Below are positions 20,752-29,766 of a stretch of DNA of 64,000 nucleotides, piece by piece; the first letter of the stretch is position 1, and each line of letters starts with the position of its first letter. The stretch spans positions 744,001 to 808,000 of the forward strand of contig JADJWG010000004.1 in assembly GCA_016716475.1 (NCBI GenBank), written 5' to 3'. A program made the translations under genes and the position numbers. Source of the stretch: Phycisphaerales bacterium. Lineage in GTDB: Bacteria; Planctomycetota; Phycisphaerae; UBA1845; Fen-1342. Under the pieces are notes generated by a model that did no database searches, was not told where the DNA came from, and was given only the letters and a program-made list of their open reading frames with translations.

Positions 20752-23106
20752 CTACTGCGCTGCTTTCACCCGTTGCGGGCGCGCCCATCGACCCGCCAGC
20801 AGATACAGGGCCACGGCCAACACGAGACCGATCGCGCCACGCTCGTGCCACTCGATCCACTCATGCTGCTGATCCATGCTCATGTGTCCCTGCATGGCCA
20901 TGAGCATCGTCCCCAGAACCCCTGTTCCGAGCAAGAGCACCAGCCAGAACAGTCCGCCGTGCAGCCGGGACCGCGCGCGACCGGGGACATGATGCCGCGC
21001 GCCAAGCCAGGCGAATCCGACCAGCGCTGCGATGAAAAGGCCTGCGCCAACCATATGCACCAGCAGGGCCCAACCGGCGAGCTCACCCCGCAGGTTCAGT
21101 GCTCCGAACGCATTGACCGCCTGCAGTACGATCGCCACCAGCAGCACACCCAGCACCATCCGCACGCTCCCCCACTGCGCCGAATCCGAAGTTGCCGCAG
21201 GGAGTGTCCCTATCCGCAACACCCGCTGCCCGAGCCACTCCTGTGCCGCCCGGAGCAGCAACAAGCCCACCACCGCCGCAGCGAGCCAGCCGTACAGCTT
21301 GAAGATCGGGCGCGCTTTGAAGCTCAGTGCCCAAACCTCCGCGAGGCGCGGATCGTAATGTGTGAAATCCGCCATCGTCCGTGGGGGCAGATCCGTATTC
21401 GCCTGCAACGCAGGTACTGCAACCTGTCCGAAAAACATCGCGCCGTCGCGTGCGTGGCAATCTGTGCAGCCCCCGCTGCCGAGCGCCTGCGCCGCCGGCC
21501 GCACCTGGTGAGCCAAGGGCCACAGGTACGGTTCTGCGGCGGTATGCTCGTACGGCACAACGCCGGCATCCGTCGGATCATGCAAGTAGCCGCCGTCGAC
21601 ATACACCACGCGAGCCCCGTCGGGGGCGTCCGCCTGCAGCCGAGTGGCAAGCTGTATGCGAAACTCGTCGCTGCCGGGGACCAGATCGCGGGGCAGGCGC
21701 CGCACGGTTCGTTCAACCCGGTCCACCGGAATCGGCACGACATCGTCGCCGCCGGCGTACCCCCAGAACGCGGGCCACACGAGCCGATGAGGCGTAATCA
21801 TGCCTTCTCGAGTTGCAAATACCGGTTCCTGGATTTGTGGCACAGCGCTCCCCGAGCGCCCGCGCTCCGGCAGCCCGAGCCCATGCGCCAGCGCTGTTTG
21901 CACGCGCTGCGTCTGCAATTGGGGCCACGGTCCGGAGTGGCAGGCGGTGCAGCTCAGCTTTTCCAGGTGCAGGGGCGGCAGGCCGGCGTGAGCCGGGCGC
22001 GGCGCGCCCGCCCGTCCGGCGACCGCCGCGTTGCGCACTTCCGCCGCTCCACTGTCGCCGTAGTGGCAGCCGCGGCAGGACAGCGTGGCGCGGGTCGGAT
22101 CGCTCCGTGGATCGACTTCACCGGGATAGCCGCGCGTGGTCGCGTGGTCGAGGCCGTGGCGGTGACAATCAACGCACGACAGCCCCGCCGCAAGGTGGAC
22201 ATCATTCTCGGTGTGCCAGCGCTCGATTGGTGGCGCCGGCGGTACGGCGACCGTTCGCAGCGTGTGGCAGAACGTGCAGCGCTCGTTCGGCACGCGACGG
22301 GTGACGTTGAAGAACACACGATCGTCGGGATCGAAGCGTGTACGGTCATAGATGAGAATGGGACCGGCCTGGTCGGGGTAATCGGGGTGCGGCGGGGTGA
22401 AGGGGTCCCATTCGTCGGGAGCCCGCCGGGCCTCCCCGCGTACGACCGCCAGACCCAGCGCAGCGGTGGGAGCCCACTTGAAGTTCTCACGTTCCACCTG
22501 GCGTGCCAGTTCAGCCGGATCATGCTGCTGATCGACACTGTGGCAGACCATGCAATCCACTTCGTATGTGCCAGATACATTCCACCGCGGGAAAACGCGG
22601 GCCGCTTCCTGCTCGGCCGATGTGGGTGTGCCGACCCCACCACCCGGTTGGTGACGGCCGAAACGCTTCACCAGGTCCCAACTCTCGAGTCCAACGTCGG
22701 ACGGACGCCAGGCACCGGGCCAGTGGCGCTCCGTCAGGGGTAGCAGTGTCCCGGCCGCGGCGTCGTGGTAAAACCAGGGCTCACCCGGGCGCCCGGCCGG
22801 AACCGTGGTTATCCCGGCATTGAAGTGCCAGCCGTGGGCGATCTGACCGACCGCATGACACTTGCCGCACGTCATCATCGGGGAATAGGGCAGCGCGGGC
22901 GTAGCGCGCGGGTCGATGGCTTTGCCGCTGTGATCGTACAGCGTGATGCGATGCACGTACGGGGCCTGACTGTCGGTCCGCAGCAGATCGCTGCCGGGCT
23001 CGTCGGCTACGCTGAGTGCCGCCGCACCGGCGAGCCCCGCGGCCACCAGCGTCAGTCGAACCCAGGCCGTGAACCGACGCCCCGTGCTGCAATGCCGATG
23101 ACGCAC
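20752..23106 (-). CDS. Seven-heme cytochrome c with C-terminal membrane domain
   Basis: A 784-aa protein with an N-terminal signal/anchor (RLTLVAAGLAGAAALSVADE) and seven CXXCH heme c sites in order: CGKCH, CMVCH, CTFCH, CVDCH, CRGCH, CTACH and CTDCH. After residue 560 there are about five membrane segments (GWLAAAVVGLLLL, MVLGVLLVAIVLQ, LLVHMVGAGLFIAAL, LFWLVLLLGTGVLG, AIGLVLAVALYLLAG) with histidines at their edges (HMVG, QQHEWIEWHE), resembling a cytochrome b-type or quinol-interacting tail. The likely role is electron transfer between the membrane quinone pool and periplasmic acceptors. It lies three bases downstream of the Tat-exported oxidoreductase gene, so the two are probably co-expressed. 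The fused b-like tail is unusual; I do not know a named family. Confidence 0.82.
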   Translation of the reverse strand: MRHRHCSTGRRFTAWVRLTLVAAGLAGAAALSVADEPGSDLLRTDSQAPYVHRITLYDHSGKAIDPRATPALPYSPMMTCGKCHAVGQIAHGWHFNAGITTVPAGRPGEPWFYHDAAAGTLLPLTERHWPGAWRPSDVGLESWDLVKRFGRHQPGGGVGTPTSAEQEAARVFPRWNVSGTYEVDCMVCHSVDQQHDPAELARQVERENFKWAPTAALGLAVVRGEARRAPDEWDPFTPPHPDYPDQAGPILIYDRTRFDPDDRVFFNVTRRVPNERCTFCHTLRTVAVPPAPPIERWHTENDVHLAAGLSCVDCHRHGLDHATTRGYPGEVDPRSDPTRATLSCRGCHYGDSGAAEVRNAAVAGRAGAPRPAHAGLPPLHLEKLSCTACHSGPWPQLQTQRVQTALAHGLGLPERGRSGSAVPQIQEPVFATREGMITPHRLVWPAFWGYAGGDDVVPIPVDRVERTVRRLPRDLVPGSDEFRIQLATRLQADAPDGARVVYVDGGYLHDPTDAGVVPYEHTAAEPYLWPLAHQVRPAAQALGSGGCTDCHARDGAMFFGQVAVPALQANTDLPPRTMADFTHYDPRLAEVWALSFKARPIFKLYGWLAAAVVGLLLLRAAQEWLGQRVLRIGTLPAATSDSAQWGSVRMVLGVLLVAIVLQAVNAFGALNLRGELAGWALLVHMVGAGLFIAALVGFAWLGARHHVPGRARSRLHGGLFWLVLLLGTGVLGTMLMAMQGHMSMDQQHEWIEWHERGAIGLVLAVALYLLAGRWARPQRVKAAQ

Positions 23107-23109
23107 GGT

Positions 23110-24465
23110 TTAGACCTTGAAATCTTCGGGCTTGAACTCGATCCGGGCGCCCTTCTCGACCGCGTCGTTCGCAGAGAGCACGGCAACGGCGGTCTCGTAT
23201 CCGACCTCGGGCGGACATGACAGCGGTGTGCCGTTCCGGATGGCGCTGAAGAAGTTCTCCAGGTGAAGCTGGTGGATCGGTTTCTGGCTCTCGGCCAGCA
23301 TTCTCTCGGCTTCAGGAGTCCGTGTCCCGTCCGGTGCGAGGGTCTCTCCGATCTTGAGTTCAATGGCCTCCCGCCCCATGGTCTCAACCTTGGAGGCCTC
23401 GTCTTCCCACTCGCGCCGCTTGGCTGTGACTTCGCGGAAGACGTGTCCCTGCCGGGGATCTTCGGAAACGACGAGTGATCCCTCCGTACCCTGGAAGGTC
23501 TCAAAGAAACCGCCGTGGCTCGTCGTGCTGAGAACCTGGTAGGCACCGCGGATCCGCTTCTCGCCGGATGGGTACTCATAGAGGGCGAGGACGTGGTCGT
23601 ACCACTCGCGGTCGTCGTAGAAGCGTCCGCCGATCGCCATCACGCTCGCCGGCGGCGTGCGCAGGAACCAGTTAAAGACATCGACCTGGTGCGAGCCGAG
23701 GTCGGCCATCGGCCCACCCGAGTACTGCTTGTACCAGCGCCAGTTCCGGAACCGATCCATCGTGTCGTAGCCGTATTTCTTCAGGGTGTCGGCGTCGAGT
23801 TCCTGGCCCTCGGGCCAGCCCAGTTCAAAACGCTGCGCTCGGTTCCACTGTCCTTGGAAGTTGGTGATTTGCCCGCACACTTTGTCATTCTCGATCATCT
23901 TCAGGGCATGCCAATAGCGCGGATTGCTGCGCCGCTGGTGCCCGATCTGCAGGAGCTTGCCGCTCGTGCGCGCGGCCCGCACCATCTGCCGGCAACCTTC
24001 GAGCGTGTTCGACATTTCCTTCTCGCAGTACACGTGCTTGCCGGCTTGGAGACAGGCGAGCGTCTGCTCGGCATGCACATGATCGGGCGAGGCGATAAGG
24101 ACCGCATCGAGGTCCCGCTCCGTTGCAAGCATCTCCGCGTAGTCGGCGTAGACGTTCACCTCCTGGTCATAACGCTTCAGGATGTTCGCAGCGTAGCGTT
24201 GGTGATACGGCCAGATGTCACACACCGCGGTAAAGCGAATCCCGGGAATCTTCAGGCAGTTGGTGAGCAGGTTCCGCCCCTGGCTGCCCGGCCCGATGAT
24301 GGCAATGCGCAGCTCATCCGTGTTGCCACCGGCGGCGGCGCCGACTTCCTGGGCCCAGGTCGGCAGCGTCACCATGAGACCGGCGCCGGTAACGGCGGCT
24401 GTACGGAGAAAGTCCCGGCGGGTCCAGTGCAAATCCTGTGGCGGCGGGGTGGGGTGATGACTCAT
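23110..24465 (-). CDS. Tat-exported Gfo/Idh/MocA-family oxidoreductase
   Basis: A 451-aa protein. The start ATG 24465 (MSHHPTPPPQD) has AGGAG ten bases upstream and places a twin-arginine signal, TRRDFLRTAAVTGAGLMV, at about residues 15-32. The Rossmann fold follows (LRIAIIGPGSQGRNLL, SPDHVHAEQTLACLQAGKHVYCEKEM with the EK pair of the family), then the beta-sheet C-terminal domain with GGPMADLGSHQVDVFNWFL. The family oxidises or reduces sugars and sugar acids with NAD(P). Periplasmic members, common in planctomycetes, keep the cofactor through Tat export. It precedes the seven-heme cytochrome by three bases. Substrate unknown. Confidence 0.9.
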   Translation of the reverse strand: MSHHPTPPPQDLHWTRRDFLRTAAVTGAGLMVTLPTWAQEVGAAAGGNTDELRIAIIGPGSQGRNLLTNCLKIPGIRFTAVCDIWPYHQRYAANILKRYDQEVNVYADYAEMLATERDLDAVLIASPDHVHAEQTLACLQAGKHVYCEKEMSNTLEGCRQMVRAARTSGKLLQIGHQRRSNPRYWHALKMIENDKVCGQITNFQGQWNRAQRFELGWPEGQELDADTLKKYGYDTMDRFRNWRWYKQYSGGPMADLGSHQVDVFNWFLRTPPASVMAIGGRFYDDREWYDHVLALYEYPSGEKRIRGAYQVLSTTSHGGFFETFQGTEGSLVVSEDPRQGHVFREVTAKRREWEDEASKVETMGREAIELKIGETLAPDGTRTPEAERMLAESQKPIHQLHLENFFSAIRNGTPLSCPPEVGYETAVAVLSANDAVEKGARIEFKPEDFKV

Positions 24466-24626
24466 CGGACGGGTACTCCTGAGTTCCGGGGCCCGCTGGG
24501 GGTACCGGGAATCGCACTCTATCGCATGGCGGGGGCGCGTCAATGCACCCCCGGATTTGAGCGCCTGCGGCGCAACTCAAGCCCCCCGATTGTCCACCAG
24601 TGCCTCGCCCGCTACGCTGCACGGCG

Positions 24627-25367
24627 ATGGTTCCAACGCTCTCGATCGTCATTCCCGCCTGGAACGAGGGACTCCGGCTGGGCCCGACACTGGCCCGTGT
24701 ACAGACATGGTGGCAGCAGGAGTCGCAGGCCATCCGGCTTATCGAAATCCTTGTGGTCGAGGATGGCAGTACCGATGACACCGCGACCGTTGTGCGCGCC
24801 GCGCGCCGCGCGGGGCTGCCGGGGCTGCGCCTGCTCCGAAATCCGACCAACCGGGGCAAGGGCTTCAGTGTGCGGAGGGGGTTGCTCGCAGCCACGGGGG
24901 ATTGGCTGCTGATGTGTGATGCGGATCTCGCCACGGACCTCGGTGAACTGCGCAAGCTCGCCGCAGCGCTGCAAGGCGGAGCCGACATCGCGTTCGCCTC
25001 GCGGCGTGCTCCGGGTGCCGTCCTCCAGCGGGCGCAGCCGTGGCCGCGGCGCATCGCGGCGGCGCTCTTTCACCGTGCACGGCGACGGGTCCTGCTGCCA
25101 CAGTTGGAAGACACCCAGTGTGGCTTCAAACTGCTGCGCCGGACTGCTGCGCGCGCCATTCTGCCCTTGTGTCGTGAGGACGGTTGGCTCTTCGATGTAG
25201 AGCTGCTGGCCGTTGCCACCCGCTACGGTTTTCGGTTGGCCGAGATCGGCATCACCTGGTGTGATGCGCCGGACTCGCGTTTGCGGATCGGCCCGTGGGT
25301 GGTGGGGCTGTGGGCGGACCTGTATCGCATCCGACGGCGCGTCGCGGCGCTCACGCCGGAGCGGTAG
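24627..25367 (+). CDS. Family 2 glycosyltransferase (dolichyl/polyprenyl-phosphate type)
   Basis: A 246-aa GT-A glycosyltransferase: SIVIPAWNEGLRLG at the start, VVEDGSTDDTA about 45, LRNPTNRGKGFSVRRG about 80, CDADLATDL as the DxD metal site about 103, and LEDTQCGFKLLRR about 165, typical of enzymes that move glucose or mannose from a nucleotide sugar to a polyprenyl phosphate. No membrane anchor is seen. An in-frame ATG at 24600 would add nine residues, but 24627 (MVPTLSIVIP) starts exactly at the conserved strand. It could feed the Agl23-like transferase encoded nearby on the opposite strand, which is inference. Confidence 0.85.
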   Translation: MVPTLSIVIPAWNEGLRLGPTLARVQTWWQQESQAIRLIEILVVEDGSTDDTATVVRAARRAGLPGLRLLRNPTNRGKGFSVRRGLLAATGDWLLMCDADLATDLGELRKLAAALQGGADIAFASRRAPGAVLQRAQPWPRRIAAALFHRARRRVLLPQLEDTQCGFKLLRRTAARAILPLCREDGWLFDVELLAVATRYGFRLAEIGITWCDAPDSRLRIGPWVVGLWADLYRIRRRVAALTPER

Positions 25368-25384
25368 GAGCTATCCCAATACAT

Positions 25385-25408
25385 CCTGCCCCTCCCTGTG
25401 CGGGCAGG
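25385..25408 (+). terminator. Hairpin between convergent genes
   Basis: CCTGCCC (25385-25391) pairs with GGGCAGG (25402-25408) across a 10-nt loop in the 70-bp gap between the convergent GT2 and protease genes. The stem is short and no T-run is seen, so a two-way terminator role is only plausible. Confidence 0.35.
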
Positions 25409-25437
25409 GAAGTTCTGGAACAGCTTCTGGTCCACCC

Positions 25438-27624
25438 CTACATGCGGTGCTGCAATGCGGCGACATCATGCAGGTCGATATCCCCATCCTGGTCGAAGTC
25501 GAACACGGCCGCGCAGCCGCCGTCTTCTGCGCCCGTCAACACGTCCGGACCTGTGAAGCAAGCAAGCAGGACGACAAAATCGGCGCCTGTCAGCACGCCG
25601 TCGCCGTCGAAGTCGCCCGCCAACGGGGTACAGACTGCGTCCAGCAGCGCGAACGCATCCAGGGCGGCTTCAGTCATGGAATCGTTGGGCGAGTCGGCCA
25701 CCGCAAAGCGGAATTGCACAGCGCTGGTCAGTGGCACGAAGTCGCGCAGTCGGAACTCGGACACCACCCAGGCGGGCGTGTGACGGATGTCCTCTAGTGT
25801 GCTCCACGTCGCGCCACCATTCGATGAAATCTCGACGTGCATCCGGTCGGTCCGGCCGAACTCACTGGCGAACCACCGGGCGTAGCGCACGCGCGGGTCG
25901 ACCAGCGTGCTCAGGTCGAACACCGGCGAGTAAAGGGTCGTAGGGCCACCGTCCACATCGGACTCCGCGTTCCGGTTGTCGGTCAACCAGCATTGTCCCG
26001 ATCCATCGAAGTCGTGCGGTGGTGGCTGACCGTATCCCACGGTGTAGGTGACAGGGGTTCCACGCTCCCAGGCACCGGCCGCCAACGCCGTGTTGACGAC
26101 CGTCCAGCCCGCGGCCTCCTCGAAATCGTATGAAACGACCGGCGCGAAGCCCGTCGCCACGACGGCCTCGAATGTGTGCAGCGGAGCGCCCGGCGGCAAC
26201 GTCACCGCGCGGCCGTCCATGTCCTCGGCACGGAGGTAGTAGTTGAGCTGCGCCAGGCAAGGCAGCGGCGGTAGCGTGCCGCGGTGCAGAGTCCAACCCA
26301 GGTCCGCGAGTGGCACCTCCGCAAAGCTGCCGCCATTGATGCTGTAATGAAGTGTGCCGGAACCGGCCGCCGGCAGGTTGCCATAATCCGGTGCAAGGGT
26401 GGCATTGACCTTCGCAGAGCGTGGCGAAAGGGCCGCGGGCGGGCGATGCGGTGAGAGCATGAGCCGCAAGGCCCGCGGGCCGGCCAGTCCCACCGGATTG
26501 CTGAGGGCTTGCACGATACTGGGATGATCGATCGCAGTACCGCTGTTGCTGCTGGTCGCATTGGTTGCAGTGCAGCCGGCATTCGTATGCACGCCGATGG
26601 CCCAACCACGGTCGTCATCCCACACCGCTGAGCCGGAGTTTCCGCCGGTCGTGTGTGCTCGGTAGCGCAGGCGGTAGATTTGCCGGGTGATGTACGGGCC
26701 GGCGTGCGTGGTAAGAACCTGGTTCCATGTCCGCGGGTTCGGTTCGGCGCGCGTACCGTAGCCCGAGATCCGGATCATGGCCGGGGTATTGCTACCGGTT
26801 CCGATGACCGGTTGCAGCGGGACCGTCGCCCCTTGCGCTTCCGCGGGCGGCAACCCGGTGACGCTGTTGTTAAACATCCCGAACACCGCCCAGTCATTGC
26901 CGATTTCCGTGGGTGATGAGTTCATCACGATCGAATTCTGCTGCACTGCGTACTGGTGTTCGGGGCCGGGATGCACCTTTGTTCCGTTTGAGGTGGACAA
27001 GGGCACGTGAAACTGCATGACCTCGATACCGTCGGTACAGTGTCCGGCCGTCATCCCCGCGTTGGATCGACCGTTGATGAGCCAGCCCGTGCAACCGATC
27101 GGCAGCAGTCGGCCGGAGGTCGGGTCGCCGCTCAGCACGCGCTCATCATTCGAGCCGCAGATCGAACGATCGTCCCCGCCGGGAAACTCGACGCGCGCGG
27201 CGTCGATCAGAATGCGGTGCGTCGCTTCTTCGCCGGGTGCGAAGAGCTGCACGAGCACGGCGTCACCGTTGAAGTACGCGCTGGTCGCACGCCATTCCGC
27301 GAGCGTGGCCGCGTTGTGCATCTGCGTCGCGCCGTCCAGAAGTGACGTGATCAGGAGTTGGGCCGCGGGTGCCGCCAACTCTGTGCCCGTGAGTGACAAC
27401 CGCACCGAATCCGCTCCGGCCACCCGTACAATGGTTTGGAAGCGGAGCAGCAGTACTTCGCCGCGATCGTCCGCGCGCAGCGGGCCGGAATCGATGGCCA
27501 AGGGCACGCGGACTTCGAAGTTCGGCAGGTCCGGTGGGGCATCATCTTCACCGCGGGCGGGGGTGGCCGGGAGCGTGAAGAACAGGATACCTACCGCGCA
27601 GTACAGGTGCAGCTTCAGGCCCAT
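25438..27624 (-). CDS. Secreted trypsin-like serine protease with dockerin-like C-terminus
   Basis: A 728-aa protein with a signal peptide (MGLKLHLYCAVGILFFTLPA). The S1-type catalytic triad is visible: His in MTAGHC (about residue 195), Asp in NDWAVFG (about 243), Ser in TGGNSGSAV (about 330). C-terminal beta domains follow: a proprotein-convertase-like or immune-inhibitor-like segment (VSYDFEEAAGW, STLVDPRVRYARWF) and MHVEISSNGGATWSTL. It ends with the paired Ca-binding pattern GDFDGDGVLTGADFVVLL and FDFDQDGDIDLHDVAALQ, matching the CotH protein in this window. It is an extracellular protease; the last domain probably anchors it or binds calcium. Confidence 0.87.
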   Translation of the reverse strand: MGLKLHLYCAVGILFFTLPATPARGEDDAPPDLPNFEVRVPLAIDSGPLRADDRGEVLLLRFQTIVRVAGADSVRLSLTGTELAAPAAQLLITSLLDGATQMHNAATLAEWRATSAYFNGDAVLVQLFAPGEEATHRILIDAARVEFPGGDDRSICGSNDERVLSGDPTSGRLLPIGCTGWLINGRSNAGMTAGHCTDGIEVMQFHVPLSTSNGTKVHPGPEHQYAVQQNSIVMNSSPTEIGNDWAVFGMFNNSVTGLPPAEAQGATVPLQPVIGTGSNTPAMIRISGYGTRAEPNPRTWNQVLTTHAGPYITRQIYRLRYRAHTTGGNSGSAVWDDDRGWAIGVHTNAGCTATNATSSNSGTAIDHPSIVQALSNPVGLAGPRALRLMLSPHRPPAALSPRSAKVNATLAPDYGNLPAAGSGTLHYSINGGSFAEVPLADLGWTLHRGTLPPLPCLAQLNYYLRAEDMDGRAVTLPPGAPLHTFEAVVATGFAPVVSYDFEEAAGWTVVNTALAAGAWERGTPVTYTVGYGQPPPHDFDGSGQCWLTDNRNAESDVDGGPTTLYSPVFDLSTLVDPRVRYARWFASEFGRTDRMHVEISSNGGATWSTLEDIRHTPAWVVSEFRLRDFVPLTSAVQFRFAVADSPNDSMTEAALDAFALLDAVCTPLAGDFDGDGVLTGADFVVLLACFTGPDVLTGAEDGGCAAVFDFDQDGDIDLHDVAALQHRM

Positions 27625-27907
27625 GAGGGACTCCGGATGCGTATGCGACTCATCGGCAGCGACAAAGGGTTCGGCTGTGCTCCATCATAAGGTAAGACCC
27701 CTGCACACCCAATGCGATTTTCGCACGGCGACACGCCTGTAACGGGTACCCGCGCAGTCGTACGTCCGATAGCTGCGCCCGCACCGTACCCACCGGCCCG
27801 TTCACCGGTTGCATTCACGTGGCGCAGGCGTACGATGCCGGGCGCCGTGCTCGTTCGCGGCCACTATCCGCCGCCGGGCCGGGCGGCCGTTTCTGCCGGA
27901 GCTCAGC
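27625..27907. other. Divergent promoter region, no gene
   Basis: These 283 bp separate the divergently transcribed protease (minus) and thiolase (plus). It should carry both promoters. No convincing coding frame, hairpin or operator was seen; the stretch near 27686-27722 is relatively AT-rich. Confidence 0.35.
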
Positions 27908-29086
27908 ATGCCAGCACCCATTGCCCATCTCGTTGCGGCGAAGCGCAGTCCGATCGGCAAGTTCCTCGGCGGACTCACGAAGATGTCGGCGACCGAGATC
28001 GGATGCCATGTGGCGCGAGCGTTGTTCGCGGAGGCGGGCACCGACCTCGCTGCGGTGGACGAGGTATTCATCGGCCAGGTGCTCCAGGCCGGCGCCGGGC
28101 AGAATCCGGCCCGGCAGGTAGCGCTTGCGGCCGGATTGCCGAACACGATTTCAGCGACGACTGTCAATAAAGTCTGCGGTAGTGGATTACAGGCTGTCAT
28201 GTTCGCGCACAGTGTGATTCGCGCCGGCGAGGCCGAGGTGGTGCTCGCCGGCGGCATGGAATCCATGACCAACGCTCCATTCCTGGTGCGTGGCATGCGG
28301 ACCGGTCATAAGTTTGGGGATGTGCCGCTGGTCGATTCGATGCTCTACGATGGTTTGACGAACGTCTATGACCAGGCCGTCATGGGTGTGATTGCAGAGG
28401 AAACGGCCGCACGTGCCAAAGCGACGCGCACCGAACAGGATGCGTGGGCGGTGCAGAGCCACCAACGAGCCGTCGCCGCCGAGCGGGCCGGGCACTTCGC
28501 CGCCGAACGGGTGGCTATCCTGGGCAAGGCGGGCGCACCCCCCTTCAACACCGACGAAACAGTCCGCGCCGACACCAGCATGGAGACCCTCGGGGCACTG
28601 AAACCGGTCTTCGCCAAGGATGGCACGGTCACGGCGGGGAATGCCTCAGCACTCTCGGATGGAGCGGCGCTGGTGCTCGTTGCGAGCGAGGCCGGTTTGC
28701 GTCGCGCTGGCGGCACGCCACTGGGGCGCATAGTCGCGACGGCGACTGCGGGCGGTCCACCGCGAGAACTGTTCTTCGCGCCCATTAAGGCCTGTCAGCA
28801 AGTCTGCGCACGGGCCGGGTGGGAGCTAGGCAGTGTGGACCTCTGGGAAATCAACGAGGCGTTCGCTTCACAGATGGTGGCTTGTCTGAAGGGTCTGGAA
28901 CTGCCGCCGGAGCGTGTCAACATCAGCGGCGGAGCCATTGCGTTGGGGCACCCGATCGGGGCAAGTGGTGCTCGAGTGCTCGTCACGCTGGTGCACAACT
29001 TGCGGCGTACGGGGAGTCGACGTGGAGTCGCGTCGCTGTGCCTCGGCGGCGGCAACGCCGTCGCACTGGCAGTCGAAGCGGCCTGA
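27908..29086 (+). CDS. Acetyl-CoA C-acetyltransferase (thiolase)
   Basis: A 392-aa thiolase starting at ATG 27908 (MPAPIAHLVAAKRSPIG), matching the family length. The acyl-accepting cysteine is C90 in TVNKVCGSGLQAV. Other motifs are AGGMESMTNAPFL, the NEAFA box, and GGAIALGHPIGASGAR with the catalytic His. The second cysteine lies in SLCLGGGNAVAL. It joins two acetyl-CoA units or cleaves acetoacetyl-CoA in fatty acid or butanoate metabolism. No adjacent beta-oxidation gene is present, so the direction in vivo is unclear. An open upstream extension to 27809 carries no family text. Confidence 0.92.
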   Translation: MPAPIAHLVAAKRSPIGKFLGGLTKMSATEIGCHVARALFAEAGTDLAAVDEVFIGQVLQAGAGQNPARQVALAAGLPNTISATTVNKVCGSGLQAVMFAHSVIRAGEAEVVLAGGMESMTNAPFLVRGMRTGHKFGDVPLVDSMLYDGLTNVYDQAVMGVIAEETAARAKATRTEQDAWAVQSHQRAVAAERAGHFAAERVAILGKAGAPPFNTDETVRADTSMETLGALKPVFAKDGTVTAGNASALSDGAALVLVASEAGLRRAGGTPLGRIVATATAGGPPRELFFAPIKACQQVCARAGWELGSVDLWEINEAFASQMVACLKGLELPPERVNISGGAIALGHPIGASGARVLVTLVHNLRRTGSRRGVASLCLGGGNAVALAVEAA

Positions 29087-29123
29087 AGGCAGGGCTCAGC
29101 CGAACCTAACGGCACCGCCGCAG

Positions 29124-29573
29124 CTACCACCACCACCAGTCATCATCGTCATACCAGCTTGCATCACCGTAGTCGTCGCCCCAGTAACCGGCGTCGTAGT
29201 AATACCCGCCGTCATAGTAGTAATCGTCGTAGTAACCGTAGTCGTCGTAAGAGGTCGGGGCGCCGTAGTCAGAGTAGTAACTGTCCTCATACGCCCCGCC
29301 ATAGCTGTAGCTCGGCCCGTCATCGTACGTGTCGTACCCGACGTCGTAGTAATCACCCCCGAAGAGCCAACCGCTACCGAACAGACCCGCTGATTCAACG
29401 TAAACACGGTCTTCGACGACCACTGTGCCGGGGCAGGTTCGACACGGGCGCTCCACCCGGCCGAGCCCGAGATCATCCACCGAAAGCACCAGGCCACTGC
29501 CGCAACCCACGACCATTACGGCCAGCCCGCCCGCGGCAGCAACGCCAGCATAGACGGAAGTTCTTGTGCGCAT
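29124..29573 (-). CDS. Putative lipoprotein with Tyr/Asp/Gly/Trp-rich tail
   Basis: A 149-aa protein. The N-terminus (MRTRTSVYAGVAAAGGLAVMVVGC) has a lipobox-like VVGC, suggesting lipid attachment after cleavage. A short CxxC (PCRTCPG) follows near residue 45. From about residue 70 the sequence is almost only Y, D, G and S (for example YYDVGYDTYDDG), ending in four Asp and four Trp. The ORF is supported by the signal-like start, the phase-consistent low-complexity tail and AGGAG-like text upstream. The function is unknown. An acidic, aromatic tail outside the membrane could bind metal or surface polymer, but that is a guess. It is convergent with the thiolase. Confidence 0.65.
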   Translation of the reverse strand: MRTRTSVYAGVAAAGGLAVMVVGCGSGLVLSVDDLGLGRVERPCRTCPGTVVVEDRVYVESAGLFGSGWLFGGDYYDVGYDTYDDGPSYSYGGAYEDSYYSDYGAPTSYDDYGYYDDYYYDGGYYYDAGYWGDDYGDASWYDDDDWWWW

Positions 29574-29766
29574 CGCGATTCTCCTCGGGGTTCTGACCTG
29601 TTACGACGTATAGACCGGTTGGAGTATTCACACGTTGGTCGATTATTCCTGGTATAGCCGAGCGACGCTGGGGTTGGCAGGGAGGTACCACACGTGGATT
29701 CGTGCTACCCCAGCAAGGAGGTCTGATAACCGTTGATACTTACCGGCTGGAAGGATGATGCCAATC

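Noticed and set aside
20701..22743. A 680-codon plus-strand frame
   Set aside because: It is antisense to the seven-heme cytochrome with seven CXXCH motifs.
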